Numbered from the stretch's first letter, positions 39,201-51,245 are shown. The stretch: 64,000 bases of DNA from Anseranas semipalmata (GCA_013399115.1 VXAA01002132.1:241179-305178), one strand, 5' to 3'. Numbers and translations: made by a program. The notes: generated from the letters alone by a model not told the origin.

Positions 39201-40670
39201 GATGCAAGTGTCTCTGGGGTTTCAGAAGAGCCAGCACTTACAAAGCCAGCAGGCTCAACCCTGTGCAGACCTTAGGCCAAGCAGCAGCTCTAAAGGTACA
39301 TAAAGAGTCTATGAAAACCCTTGTGTAAAGCTACACAAATGGTGATCAGTCTGACTCAAGACAAGAGATAACTATGTGGCAGGGGTTTTTTTTTGTTTGT
39401 TTGTTTTTTGCTATTTGTAATGCAACAGAAACCCTATTCCTTTAGTCCGTGTCAAAATCCCATCTTTACATATTCCAGAAGAAGGACACCTCACTCCTCT
39501 GGGGACAACCTCACCTTTACCAGCTCTCAGATCTAATCCTAACGCGGCATTTGTCCCAGCCGGCAGGATGACGCCAAGAAAAACCTAACAACACACCTCA
39601 AACACAGGGTAGCTCTCCTCAGGGCTAGGAACCCAGCTAGCAGGATGCCAGAGGAGGGTGGGCCTGGGGCAAAAGGACATCTCACCCTGGCTCCATAGGC
39701 TTCCCGGAGCAGCCTACACACTTCACAGACTATGAGGAAGTGCAGCACGATAACCACCATCAACAGCTGATAACCACAGTCAGCATAAACCTACCTCCAC
39801 AACATGGAGAAGCAATTGAACAACCTCCCATCCCCAGGCTTTTCCAATGCTGCAACCACCGGCTGCATCTCCGGAGGACGAGGCATGGCCCCTGGTGTCC
39901 ACAGGTCCCCTTCGGAGCCTCTGCCGCATACACAGCGGGAGCCCTGGGCGCACCACCACGAAGAGCTGCCCACTACTCCACTAAAACTACCAAACCCTCT
40001 TCCAGCCCACTTGGGCGCCTGCTCCTGCCCATCTGCCTTGATAAACTCACCTGAGAAACAAAACAACAGCCACCACCACAAACACAGTAGAATATCTGTC
40101 TGGGTTCAGGCCCCGATCTCTCCAGGAGAGAGATCGATCCCTTGCAGCACCCGGTACAACTGGAACGAAGCGCTGCTCTGCTGGAGCACAGAAGACAATT
40201 TATAAAGCTCCCGAGCACCAAATTACTCGAGATCACGAAGCTCACCAGCTCAAAGCAACCTCTGGCACTGAGCTGAGCGATGTAAACCAGCCCTCAGGTC
40301 AGCGCTGCAGACTGAAGTTTCTGCCCACTGCCAGACAACATTCAGCTGATTTTCCACGGACCCTTTGCCCTCCCAGCACCCTCCCCGTGCCCAGGGACGG
40401 CGGCCTCCAGGCTTCGATGGGCCAGGCCCCATCTCTGTCAGACACATCCTGCCCTGTCCCCCTTGCTGTCCCCCCTCCACACACCCCAAGCTTCCTCCTG
40501 GCCAAGGGGCCAACGCGGAGACCACCTCCGTGAGCACCAGCGGAGGCTTCCCTAGGACGCGGTGGGACGCCAGCTTCAGCACCTCCAGACAAACTTTGCT
40601 TTCTCCCCGCGGCCCGACGGGCACGGTGACACCCGAGGGACGCGGGGCTCCCGGGGGACCGGGGACGCCC
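36249..40670 (-). other. PGAP6: Presumptive PGAP6 intron 1
   Basis: Lies between the second coding exon and the CpG-island gap. Includes a T-rich (TTTG)n stretch near 39388-39410. No exon with the required phase (one leftover base before GT) was found, so the signal-peptide exon is likely in the gap. Confidence 0.5.
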
Positions 40671-40848
40671 NNNNNNNNNNNNNNNNNNNNNNNNNNNNNN
40701 NNNNNNNNNNNNNNNNNNNNNNNNNNNNNNNNNNNNNNNNNNNNNNNNNNNNNNNNNNNNNNNNNNNNNNNNNNNNNNNNNNNNNNNNNNNNNNNNNNNN
40801 NNNNNNNNNNNNNNNNNNNNNNNNNNNNNNNNNNNNNNNNNNNNNNNN
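40671..40848. other. Assembly gap (178 N) at the PGAP6 CpG island
   Basis: A run of Ns flanked by very GC-rich DNA. It probably hides PGAP6 exon 1 (signal peptide) and the transcription start. Confidence 0.99.
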
Positions 40849-40990
40849 CGCTGCCACCGCCCGCCAGCTTCCGCCGCCCCGCCCCGCTCCGCCCCCGGGG
40901 AGAGCCGGGAGCGAGGGGGCCGCCGGGGGCCGGGCCAGGGCTGCGGGCCTCCGGGATGGGTCAGGGGGTTCCGGGCCGTGAGAGAGCTCT
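40849..40990 (-). promoter_or_regulatory. PGAP6: Probable PGAP6 CpG-island promoter
   Basis: Just upstream (minus-strand sense) of the gap, the sequence is dense in CpG. On the minus strand it has several GGGCGG-type Sp1 boxes (reverse complements of CCGCCCC at about 40874-40896) and no TATA box. It is the only CpG island between the second PGAP6 exon and the globins. Confidence 0.6.
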
Positions 40991-43684
40991 GGGGGAGCCC
41001 GGGACGGGCGTGGGGCCGGTGGGGACCCTGGGAGGGATCCCCCGGGCCTGGCACGGCCCTGAGGGACCCATGGGATGAACCTGGGACCCGGGGCCAGCCC
41101 TCATCCTGGGGACGCCTCTCCAGGATGAGCTGGGGGACCCTTCTGGTCCTGCGGAAGTGGTGGAGCCCTGTCAGTGCCCCACGACCCTGGGGATAACCCC
41201 AGGGAGCCCTGAGACCCAGAGACTTCACAAGGCCCTGAGGTCCCTTTGGCAGCCTAATACCCTGGGAAGTCCCTGAGAGCCCGTGGAGAGTGACCTGGGA
41301 TAGGCTCAGAGCCCCAGGAGCACCCTGGGGCTTTCGCGGAGTGCCCTGGGCCTCTCGCAAAGTCCCGGGTGCATCCCAGGACATGGAGGCTCGCCAGGGG
41401 CATGCCCCATGGCCACCAGGAGGTCTCTGGGACAGCCCGGCTGCATGGCCTCTGCACAGGCCAGGGTCTGGTTCATTCCCTGCGTGCCCCAGCCAGCTCG
41501 TGGCCCTGTGAGGGCAGCCGGAGCTCACCACCCCGTGACCCGCTCCTCAGCCCAGCTCCGTGCATGCCGCCGGGGCGGTGCAGCCACCTGTCACAGGAAC
41601 AACAAAGCTGGGAAAACAAAGGGCTTGAAGCTCACCAACATCCTTGTCTGCGGGTGCCGGGGCAGCGTGGCAAGCCCTGCGGCGGCTCTGCCTCGGTTGG
41701 TGCAGCCGGTCTGTGGTTCACCTTCCTCCTTCCCTGTGCTGCAGCGTGATGGCCTGGCAGACAGAAGCAGCATGCTTCCTCCTCTGCCACCCTGGGCAAG
41801 CTGCATCTGATCCAGCGTGGCTTGGTGCAGCTTGGTGCGAGAGACCCGCTCCCAGCCCGGCTGACCCCCCCCAGCCCACCAGCACCAGTGGGCCCTGCAC
41901 TGCCCCACCTGCTGGGGCTGAGCCCCTGAAGTAGCATGGGGCACTGCCAGTAGCATCGTTTCACATTAATTCTTGCCCCAGCTGCTGTGTACACAGGGTT
42001 ATTTGCCTCTTGTCAGTAACTTTGCATGCGTACCAGGGCTTTTCACCCCTTCCCAGCTGACCCACCCCAGCTCAATCACACCTCAGAGGCTGTGTTCTCT
42101 GTGCCCGAGACCAGTGACCACATCCTTTTTAGCATGTAATGCATGGAAGTACTGTTGTTCTGTTGCCACAAGTGGGGCTGGCCTTTAAAGTGTGGATGTG
42201 ACCTCACACTCCTTCTGCCTAGGAGAGAATGTCAAGAATTTCCAAGAAAATTCCTTGTTTGTTTAATGAACCAGCAGGAATTCTTTATCTTCCTTGTGTA
42301 CTATTAAAACTCCTGGAAATCTCATGTGTGGGCTATGTCTGAAATTTGCCTGTTTGTGTGGTTAAGGGTTTCTTTGGGGGTTCTCTGGAGTTCATGACAA
42401 TTTTTGCCATGTTTTTCCCAGGCAGCAAATCCAGCTGCTGTGATACCCGTCTTCTCTTGTGGTGCCAACAAAAATGTCACTGTTTGGAAAGCCCCTACTG
42501 AGCTTCTGTCTAAACTGAAATCTAAGGGAGCATGGTCCTGCCAGGGCCAGGGTTTCTGTCTAGCTTAGACATTTGACTCTGAATAAAGTGCAGGTGCCTG
42601 TGCCAACAAGCCAGCCCGTGTAATGGCGAGGGCTAACCGCATCTGCTTACTGCTCTTTGGTCCACGAGTCCTCAAGCTCAGCCCCTCCTCAGGAAGTCAC
42701 AAGGGGAACAACCTGCTCTTGAGTGTGTGTTTCCTACAAGGTTTCAAACAGGCCCGGGGAGACATTTGGGCTATGTACTGAAAACATCCCCATCTGAAGC
42801 TACAATCTGGAAAAATAAGTAACGGTGACCTGTCCAAATTCAATCTATGGAGCTTTAAAAGTGCTGACCCGTGAATTTTGATAAATACACTTCTACTATT
42901 AAAAAAGGCACTCAGCTGCTCAACCATTGAAGGAGATATAAAAGCTTCCTGACCAAGCAGCTGCTTGCATTTTGTTGTATTGCTTTCCATAAATCCATAG
43001 CTGGGATCCTCCTGGCCATACACAAAGGTCTCTAGAGAGCACAGAGCCGGGACAGTCTGCTCCCATATCTCTGTTTGTCTGATTCTGGTACAAGGAGTAA
43101 AAAAGCAGAGCGGGGTGGAAAACTCTATGTTCTAACCATCTCCAGCTAGAGCCTGGAATTGCATCTACCCTGCAGCTCATTGCCTAACTGAATTCACTGT
43201 GACAGAGGATCTGGAAAGGAAGAGTACAATGAAGAACTGTGTCCCAGGAACATGGATCAAAAATCTGTTGAGAGTTGTATGCTTTAACTTCAAATGGAAT
43301 ATCAGATGTTTCTTCATCATTGCAGGAGACAGGTGAGAGGCTTTCTGTTGTAGTCCATGGAGTAACACGATCCAGCAATGCTTTGAGTGGCTTGGGTCTT
43401 TTCCCATCCATCAGCTTTATCACAGGATCTCCTTTCTTGCCATGCCTCGGGAGCCCCATACCTGGCAGGCCAGGCACCAGCTGCCTCCTTGGCATGGCTG
43501 TGCTCTTCCATACGGTCCCTCAAGGCAGCCCAGCAAGGGGAAGGGTAAGAAGCAGAGAATCAGCACCAAAAAAAATACAACTCTCTAATTCTCCATCCCA
43601 ACTTTGCTATGTGCAGCTTCCAATAGTATTCCAGAATGGAGAAATAGGAGGTTGACTGTTTCAGTGTAAGGTGACACAGATACA
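40991..43684. other. Intergenic, no gene recognised
   Basis: A GC-rich segment with loosely repeated CCCTGGGA-type motifs (41000-41400) grades into AT-richer DNA. No exon is supported. Confidence 0.5.
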
Positions 43685-44330
43685 GAACTCTGACCTAAAA
43701 CAGGGGATATTGAACTTGAACTGGCTATTACAGCTCAGGAAAAAGATCCCGGAGTCTTCGTTGATGGTTCACCAAAATTGTAGGCTTGGTGTGCAGAAGC
43801 CAGCAAAATGTGGTGATGTCATCAGGAAGGGCTCTGAAAACAACAGAGGACATCATGTGGCTGCTAAAAGCTTGGTGCACCCACATCTGTGCAGTTCTGG
43901 CCTCTGGACGCAGTGGACACAGAGTCCTGAGGAGGGCAACTGAAGTGGTCACGGGCATGGGGCAGCTGTGGTATGAGGAGGGCCTGGGAAGGCTGGGACT
44001 TTTCAGCCTGGAGGAAGGAGCACAGAAAGGGGCAGCTTTCCAAGATTGTAAGGTGAATGTGGACCTGGTGCTCCTCAGATTCTGCAGTACTAGAATTAGA
44101 GGCCATCGATGAGCCTAGTAGATGAGTTTAAAATGGATGAAAGGGACTTCATATGAGGCAGGGAGGGAGAATGAACTTCTGGAACCTGCTGCCACAGGAG
44201 AAACAAATGGGAGCAGCAGGTTTATAAAGGGATTAGCAAATTCATGAACAACAAGTCAATAAACAGATGCTGAAGGCAACATGCAGGAATGTACTCTCTG
44301 AAAACATTATTATTGCTGCTGTGGATGTTG
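43685..44330 (+). repeat. Old CR1 fragment
   Basis: In CR1 order on the plus strand: GGAGTCTTCGTTGATGG, TGTGCAGTTCTGGCCTC, GAGGAGGGCAACTGAAGTGG, GGCTGGGACTTTTCAGCCTG, then a region like AACCTGCTGCCACAGGAG. It is heavily diverged with no intact reading frame. Confidence 0.75.
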
Positions 44331-45399
44331 GAGGAGCAAAACCAAATATGGCTAGGCTCATGTGCTCTCCCTAAATGCCATCTCCCGTTGCTGAAAACAA
44401 CACTGGATGAGATGAACCAATGATCTGATCCAGCAAAGCATTTCTTATGTTGTCAGTTTCATCATCCCTAAGCACATTCAGATCTTCTCAGGTGGTTGGT
44501 GTGTGGTTGGAAGACAGGCAATTAGCAGGAAGAAAATTTTTGCATTTCCATTCCATATTGAAAATCTGATCAATCCCCAGTGGACAACATCCAGCAGGCC
44601 TGACAGAAAAATGCTGTAATTTCATTGAAAAGGGTTGCTAGTGGTACAGTTGCAGTGGAAATCTGGCTAGATCTAATTGTCAGAAAAGACATGGTCAGCC
44701 ACACAAAGAAAGTGGGAAAACAGTGCAAAGGATTTGTGGTAAGTTTCTGCTGTTTAGTTGATGAATGGCTCCAATACAGCAGTGACAGCCCTGAGAAGGA
44801 ATCTGTGGCCAACAACAGGTTACCACAGGTCTGCTCCTTCTCCTCTCAGATATAAAACGCAAGACCTGGATTCTGCCATGAGTATCACCAAGAGCAAGGG
44901 ATTCATCATGCTTAATGCCTTTTTGGTCATAGGGAAGGCACAGAACGAGACCTGGATTACTCACAGATCAACTTGGAGCGGGATCAGCAAAAAGTTTTTT
45001 CTAAGATGTTGCTCATAATGTTAAACTTCTTGTGATGGAAAAGAAGAATACACAACATTTTAAGTTCTGATAATGCCCGTTTTTATCAACCCCATTCTCT
45101 CTGGAGGAACCTATATAGCTGTGCAGTTGATGGTGCTTGATGTGGCTGCTCCACTGGGAGCAGTCTATGCTTTTGAGAAAGGAAGGAGAGAAAATATTTT
45201 AAGTCCTTCATCAAATCAACATTATAGTGAAGGTTGACTCTGTCTTCTCTGACTACTTTTTCTTTTCCCGCTGAATCAACCCCTTCCTTGTGAGACTTTA
45301 AAGAAGCAAACTCCAACAAGCTCAGTAGCCTGATGTCTCAGATTCCACAAGGAAACGTCTCACAAAGGGGGTCTTGAGAACTGGAAACAGTTACAGAAA

Positions 45400-46500
45400 A
45401 GAGAGATGCAAGGGCACAAATCTAACCTGTACCAATGCAGAGGAAGAGCAGGAGGAAAACAGCCTGGCTAAACCAGTGCTCTCAGTCATGAAAAGGAATC
45501 ACTGACTGGAGATGAGGCTAACTCATTAACAACACATATTAAGAAGCAGCTAGCATGTAGGGATGTAATCAAAAGACAAAGACACAAACCAAGATACAAC
45601 TCACAAGGGTCTTAAAGGCCAGAAAGAAAATATCCCATGTGGAAGGTGTTGGTTCAGCAGGGACAGGAAAGGTAGTCATAGGAGAGAAAATAGAATCAGC
45701 CTTCACTAGAATGCCATTTTTGATGCAGGACTTAACACAACTGGCAAAACAGCTGTTGGAGAAGGTGGGCAGATGCTGAAAAGAGTGCACTGAAATATAC
45801 TTCAATCACTCCAGTGTTTTCAGACTGTTTTCCTGAAAAAAAAAAAAAAATCCCCTTTACCTCAGCAACTGATTGAAGCCCTCAGAACCTTTGAGAAATG
45901 GTGGAGGGTGATGTGGTTGCAGAAATGAGACAATAGGGTATATTATCATTAGCAGGTAAAAGGAGGAAACTAGGGAACTATAAACCAGTCAACTTCAATT
46001 CTCAAAAAAACAGTGGGGCATATAATTGAAGAAAGGGATGAGTAATAACCATTGCTATTGCCAAGAATGAATCATTTCAGATGAGTCTGTTTTCCTTCTG
46101 TGACAGACTCCAGTCTTTGGTTCAACATCATTATTCACTGTTCCTTCATCAATAACTTATGTGTTGTAATGGAGAATACACTTATTAAAATCTCAGATGT
46201 GCCTGAGCTAGAAGGGCTGTGAGCATCCCAAAGCACTGGGTTAAAATTCAAAATGATCTAGACATATCAGTGAGACCAGTTCAGTATTTCCTAAATGTCA
46301 GACTTGACATTTAGGAAAGAAAAACTGTCCAAACACAAGGCAAACAAACTGATTAGGCAGCAATTTTTTGGCAAAGGACCTATGGGTTGCACCAATTGTA
46401 AGTTATGCTATTGGCATATTGAATGTCAATATCGAATGTAAACACAGAAGAACAGTTTGTAAACACATGATGTTTCCCCTCATCTCTCCAGCAAGAGGAT
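45400..46500 (+). repeat. Probable ancient LINE (CR1-like) remnant
   Basis: GGGAACTATAAACCAGTCAA near 45974 resembles the CR1 reverse-transcriptase motif for 'NYRPVS', and GGCAAAGGACCTATGGGTTG near 46371 resembles its downstream 'DLGV' region. The stretch between is too decayed to align by eye. Confidence 0.4.
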
Positions 46501-48789
46501 GTCTCAACTGGTATACTAAAATCAGCTTTCAAAAAGAAAAGAATTCTGGATCTTCCCACTGCTCCTCTGCTAAACAGGGAAGTACGTTTTGAATGGGAAA
46601 TTCTCGGTAAACTCCTCTAGGGTGCTTGCCTTCTTCCAGAAGTGTGTACTTCCGTGTCCCCTTCCAGGAAGCACTCTGCAGAGCCGTGACTTTTTATCAG
46701 ATGCTAATAAGAGCAATATCCAAGCTACCTGGATAAAGCTGTTTACCATCCCTCAGAGGCTGGCAAAACTGTTGTGATCGGGTCAGTCATAGCTGTCAAG
46801 CTTCTTTCCTGATGCCATTTTAGTAAAAATGAGCTCTAAGACGCCACTTGCCTTGGTGACTATCACATACCAAAACACTGTGTTGCTCCTACAACCAAGT
46901 TAAAAAGCAAGCGCTGCACAGCGCAGTTGCTTGCCACCAGCCTCCCAATGCCCCGAGCAGCGGCAGCCCCCGGGCAGCTGCCCCAGCGCGACTGCTGAGC
47001 ACGAGGCCCCAGGGCCCGGCCCCTCCCTGGGCCCAGCTGGGCTCAGCTGTCCTGGCTGCGTCCCCCAGCTCCTCGGGCACCCCCAGCCCCAGCCTCCTTG
47101 CTAATTTTCTGGTGCTATTAACTACCTTTTCCTGATACAAGTTCTTTGTGGAACATTCTGATGGAAAATGGTATTTCAGGATGATTTCTAAGGAAGGCAG
47201 GCTTCTGGAAACCCCTTGGTGCGTTTCCATCAGGAGGCTCATGGCTATGCTGAATGCTTTTTTTGGACTGCCTGGCCAACAAGCATAAGAAGGTGCACTG
47301 AGTCCCACTAGATACTGTTTGCAGACATTTGTGTATGTGGGCAATGAAGCCCTTGTTTGCTGTAGCAGAAGCTCAGGCAGGTGGCCGTGCTCATTCACTC
47401 CAGGTAACACCTTGCCCAGCCTCTGCACTCCCAAGTTCCTGCAAAAGGGCTCCCGAGTGAGCGGCCCCATTGTGTCCCCTCAGGCAACTGTGTCCTGGGT
47501 CCCATGCACCCCTCCGGGCTGGCACCAGCACCCCAACCTGCTCAGGAGCTCAGGGCCTGCTGGAAGCCTGCCCTGGCCAACTGCTGGAGGCTCCAGCTCA
47601 GCGTGCAGCCAGGAGCAAGGCTAAACCATCTGGCTGGCTCCGATAAAGGCACCACGGCTTGAGGCCCCCATCTTGTGGCAGCGGGGACGAGTGACTGGGA
47701 CAAAACATCCATCTGTTCAGAGCACTGCATTTCTTTGGCCAGGCAGAGCCCTGGGAAAGCGCTGCAGAGCCAGGACACTGCCCGCTGGGACAGGCTGCCT
47801 CCTCTGAAACTCCCCCCCTGCTGTGTCCTGCCTAAGGACACGACAAGGCGTGAGAGCGATTGGAAGCAAAAGCCTGGCAGAGGCAGCAGGGACAGCCAAA
47901 CCCCGACCCTTCCATGCACGTACTGTCCCCCTGCACTGCTCCTTACACTTTGCTTTGCATGCACGCCCAGGCCCTTATGCATGAGCATACATACTCTTTT
48001 CTCCTCCATATATGCTGCCTGTTGTTTGCACACACGCCACTTCCACGTGCACGCGCACACTTGTGCACTCGCGCTGCGTGCACACGCTGCCTGCCCAGGC
48101 TGGAGGACATCCATTTCTTTGCGTGCAGCCTCACCCACGTGCTGGCTCTTGCACACACATTGGCTTTGCCACACTCAGGACTGCAAGGATCCCCTGCAAC
48201 AGGGTTTGGAGCAGCCCAAATCTGTGCAGGAGCTGACACTGGCACTTAACCAGTGCTTTACACACTAGTCCTCAGTACCCTGCACGCCTGTGTGCCCTGC
48301 CTCCACCATGCCCCCGCTCTCCCCGTGCTCCCCAGGGAGCAGAGGCTTTCTGCTGAGCGGAGTTATGCCCACAGCTACGTCTGGATGGTGCCAGTGCAGG
48401 TGTAACCTGCTCCAATGCCCAGCCTCAATGCCCAGTTCAGACCGCAATGGTCTGAACAGCTTTGTCTTCTTCTCAGCACGCCCCGGTGGGCTGGTGATGC
48501 CTGAGGCTGGTGCTTTGCAGGACCAACTGGTGGCCACTGGAGGCTGTGGGGCTGGGACATGTGTCCATCCTTCCATCTGGACCCACTCGTGTGGCATGCG
48601 TGCCAGGGAGCAAGGGGGCCCGTGGCAACCTCGAGTTGGCTCCATGCCGTGGCTTTGCTGTGCCGGCCACCCCAGGGCTTTCTCGAACCTTCATCTCCTC
48701 ACTGAGCACCTCTGAGCCCTGGCAGGGACAGGACACAGTTACTCAGCACCTGGCAGGTTTTAGCCCCCCCGAGACTATCTGCTGCCCAG
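46501..48789. other. Intergenic, no gene recognised
   Basis: No coding signal. At 48025-48095 there is an alternating purine/pyrimidine stretch rich in CACACG and GTGCAC. Confidence 0.55.
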
Positions 48790-48905
48790 GTCTCTTATCA
48801 CACCCCCAGGCTGGAGGAGAGCCCAGGCAGCTCCATTATCAGCCACTCGCAGCCCCCCGCCTGCCATGGCCACCCCACAGCCCCACTGCTGGCCATGATA
48901 AGGGC
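48790..48905. promoter_or_regulatory. Probable erythroid 3' enhancer of the alpha-globin cluster
   Basis: Within 116 bp there are three GATA sites: TTATCA at 48795-48800, TTATCA at 48836-48841 and TGATAAGG at 48896-48903. The first directly abuts a CACCCCC box (48801-48807). The cluster lies about 0.5 kb beyond the alphaA poly(A) signal. An erythroid enhancer with GATA and CACC sites is known downstream of chicken alphaA. Position and content fit, but no sequence comparison was made. Confidence 0.6.
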
Positions 48906-49412
48906 CGGGGCTGTGCAGAGCTCCCAGTGCTGCTTCACAGCCTGCTCTCCTTTTCCTGCCCCAATACCACCCTGCTGAGGTTCACAGCCCAAAGAGCAGG
49001 ATCTGGGGCTGAGCCCCAGGCATTTGAGGACTCCCCTTGGAGCCCCCCATGCCCGCTGTGCCCTGCAGCCTGCCAGCCCCCTCGGTGTGCCTCCAGGACC
49101 CCCACCAAAGCGGCATGCTAGCAATGCATCATTAGATGGGAACAGAGAAGAAGTCCTACGAGTGCCGCACAGCCCCGCACGCTGGCTGTCGTGGGGCTGC
49201 ACCGAAAGCTGCCCCTGTGCAGCAGGTCCTCAGGGTGTCCTCACCGTGCCACCATATAGAAGGTGGCAGATGCTGGGAACCGATGGTGCCCACCTGGCAT
49301 GGGGGATCCCCAGTTCGGGTGCACGGAGCCCCAGAGCCGCTCCCTCCCACTCCCTCCCCACCAGGGAACAAGCAGAGCAGGACGCCTGGGCTGGAGCACA
49401 AATGCAACAGAT

Positions 49413-49418
49413 TTTATT
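49413..49418 (-). terminator. HBAA: Poly(A) signal of alphaA globin
   Basis: AATAAA on the minus strand (in GAAATAAAATCTG), about 70 bp after the alphaA stop codon, a typical globin 3' UTR length. Confidence 0.9.
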
Positions 49419-49488
49419 TCAGATCATTTGGCTGCTCGCTGTCGGAAGGCTGGCAATGGGTTGGATCCAGCTCTAGCCACGGTGCCGT

Positions 49489-50192
49489 CTAACGGTACTT
49501 GGCGGTCAGCACGGTGGCCACGGCGCATATGAACTTGTCCATGGAAGCGTGGACCTCCGGGGTCAGGAGGGAGGGGTGGTGGATGGCCAGCACCACCAGG
49601 AAGCAGTGGCCCAGGAACTGAAAGGCAAAAGGAGATGGTGAGCAAGTGGGTGAGGTGAGGGGGTGGCCGGATAGCCCAGGAGGGGGGCTGAAGAGGAGCC
49701 GGGGAGGGGATCACCCCTTTCCAGACGCTCACTTTGAAGTTGACAGGGTCCACGCGGAGCTTTTGGGCGTGGAGGTCGCTGAGCTTGGAGAGGGCTCCAG
49801 CGATGTCATCGATGTGGTTGGCAGCCTCGACCAGGGCAGCCGCCACCTTCTTGCCGTGCGCCTTGATCTGAGCGGAGCCGGGCTGCAGGTCGAAGTGGGG
49901 GAAGTAGGTCTTGGTCTGGGGGAAGGTTTGGAACATCCTGTGGAGCACAGCGGGGTCAGGGCCAGCAGGACCAACGGGGAGGGGGACAGATGAGACAGGG
50001 TGGGATAGGACACGGACAAGGAGAGGATGGGGTTAGACAGGAGAGGATCAGGGGCAGACAGGAGCGCAGCGGCCGGAGGAAGCGGATGGACACCTACCTC
50101 TGCAGGGTCTCGGCGCCATACTCTTCGGCATGGCCGCCGATTTTGCCGAAGACGGTCTTGACGTTGCCCTTGTCAGCTGCGGACAGCACCAT
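49489..50192 (-). CDS. HBAA: Alpha-A globin, major adult alpha chain, 3 exons
   Basis: AlphaA is the main adult alpha subunit of avian haemoglobin A; it binds haem and oxygen in red cells. The exons are 50098-50192, 49733-49937 and 49489-49617 (95, 205 and 129 nt), giving 142 codons plus TAG, or 141 residues once Met is removed. The protein begins [20 protein letters not shown], with [20 protein letters not shown] (distal His58) and [17 protein letters not shown] (proximal His87), and ends LTAKYR. Pro119, at the alpha/beta contact, is present. Introns are short (160 and 115 bp), with GTAGGT and GTGAGC donors. The gene is preceded by a TATATAAA box and followed by a good AATAAA. A telomere-like array lies just upstream and a GATA/CACC cluster downstream. 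Confidence 0.98.
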
Positions 50193-50250
50193 GGTTGCAC
50201 CTCCGCGTTGGCAGCCCCCAGCACGGGTGCCCCCACTGGCGCTGCCGGCT

Positions 50251-50258
50251 TTATATAG
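50251..50258 (-). promoter_or_regulatory. HBAA: TATA box of alphaA globin
   Basis: On the minus strand this reads TATATAAA, about 60 bp before the alphaA ATG, so transcription should start near 50226. Immediately upstream (about 50270-50300) is a GC/CACC-rich stretch with GGGTGGGCGG, a typical Sp1/KLF-type element of globin promoters. Confidence 0.85.
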
Positions 50259-50376
50259 ACGTGGTGCTGGGCACCGCCCACCCCCGGCCCGCCCCGGCGC
50301 TGCTGGACCCCGGCCAGGCGGGGCTGCAGCCAGCCACCGCCCTGCCCCACCCGCAGCACCGGCACCGGCTGGGGGG

Positions 50377-50780
50377 GGGCCGACCCCGGCACGAGCTGGG
50401 GTTAGGGTTAGGGTTAGGGTTAGGGTTAGGGTTAGGGTTAGGGTTAGGGTTAGGGTTAGGGTTGGGGCTGGGGGGGTCTGACCCTGGTACGAGCTGGGGT
50501 TAGGGTTGGGGTTGGGGGCTCTCACCCCAGCACAAGCTGGGGTTAGGATTAGGGTTGAGGGTTCTGACTCTGGCATGAGCTGGGATTCGGATTAGGGTTG
50601 GCTTTGAGGGGATCTGACCCCGGCGTGAGCTGGGGTTCGGGTTAGGGTTGGGGTTGTGGGGATCTGACCCCAGCACGAGCTGGGGTTGGGGTTAGGGTCT
50701 GCGCTGGCACAGGTTGAGGTTAGGGTCTGCGTTGGCACAACTGGAGGAGTCAGTCCCCAGTCCCCTGGCACTGGATGCGG
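50377..50780 (+). repeat. Telomere-like (TTAGGG)n array embedded in a G-rich minisatellite
   Basis: At 50399-50466 the plus strand carries about ten perfect GGGTTA units. To the right, a degenerate minisatellite repeats every 45-100 bp. Each unit has TCTGACCCCGGCACGAGCTGGGG (or a variant) followed by TTAGGGTTGGGGTT-like runs, with recognisable units near 50377, 50477, 50518, 50563, 50608 and 50660 and traces to about 50780. The array ends about 140 bp upstream of the alphaA TATA box. The G-rich strand is opposite to the globin coding strand. Confidence 0.93.
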
Positions 50781-51245
50781 TCAGGGTTAGGGCTGCGGTA
50801 CTGGCCAGAGGTCCCCTGGCGCAGCAGGGGACGCACATGCAAACTGGCCAGTACACACGCTGCCCCTACAGACACTGCCACCCAGCACGGCTCCTACACG
50901 CACTGCCGCTTGTCCCCGCTGCACCTACTGCCCTCGTTCCTTCTGCACACCTCGAAATGGGGTACCCCACCGCATCTTCACCCCCTGCTCCCCGAACCGC
51001 AGACGCATCCCTTTGCAAACAGACCCCAGAGCTCCCCCTGCCCCAGCCCTTGCTCCTGCGCATGTGCTGGGCCGGCCTCGGTGCTGGGGGGGGCACCGGG
51101 TGACCCTGGGGGACACTCAGCAGAGCCATGGGGGTCAGCACCAGGCACGGATGCAAGTGCCTGGCTGCAGCAGCAGGAGCTGAGGGCTGGGGAAGGAAGG
51201 CACGCAGGGCCACAGCGGCCCACGGTGAGCCCTGTGTGCCCCGAA

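Noticed and set aside
39686..39760. A possible signal-anchor exon on the minus strand (MVVIVLHFLIVCEVCRLL, then a GTGAGA donor) as PGAP6 exon 1
   Set aside because: The donor would leave phase 0, but the next PGAP6 exon needs one leftover base; the sequence also lies outside the CpG island.
40250..40670. Coding-like minus-strand stretch left of the gap (VGPRGESKVCLEVLKLAS)
   Set aside because: No family match and no convincing splice donor; probably GC-rich chance frame.
40299..41531. A 410-codon open frame on the minus strand across the gap at 40671-40848
   Set aside because: It is open only because of Ns and GC-rich sequence; composition is Gly/Pro/Arg-rich with no domain, and it lies over the PGAP6 CpG island.
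50399..50466. A true chromosome end or fusion point
   Set aside because: The repeats sit between alphaD and alphaA in intact synteny and inside a related minisatellite, so an interstitial slippage array is more likely.
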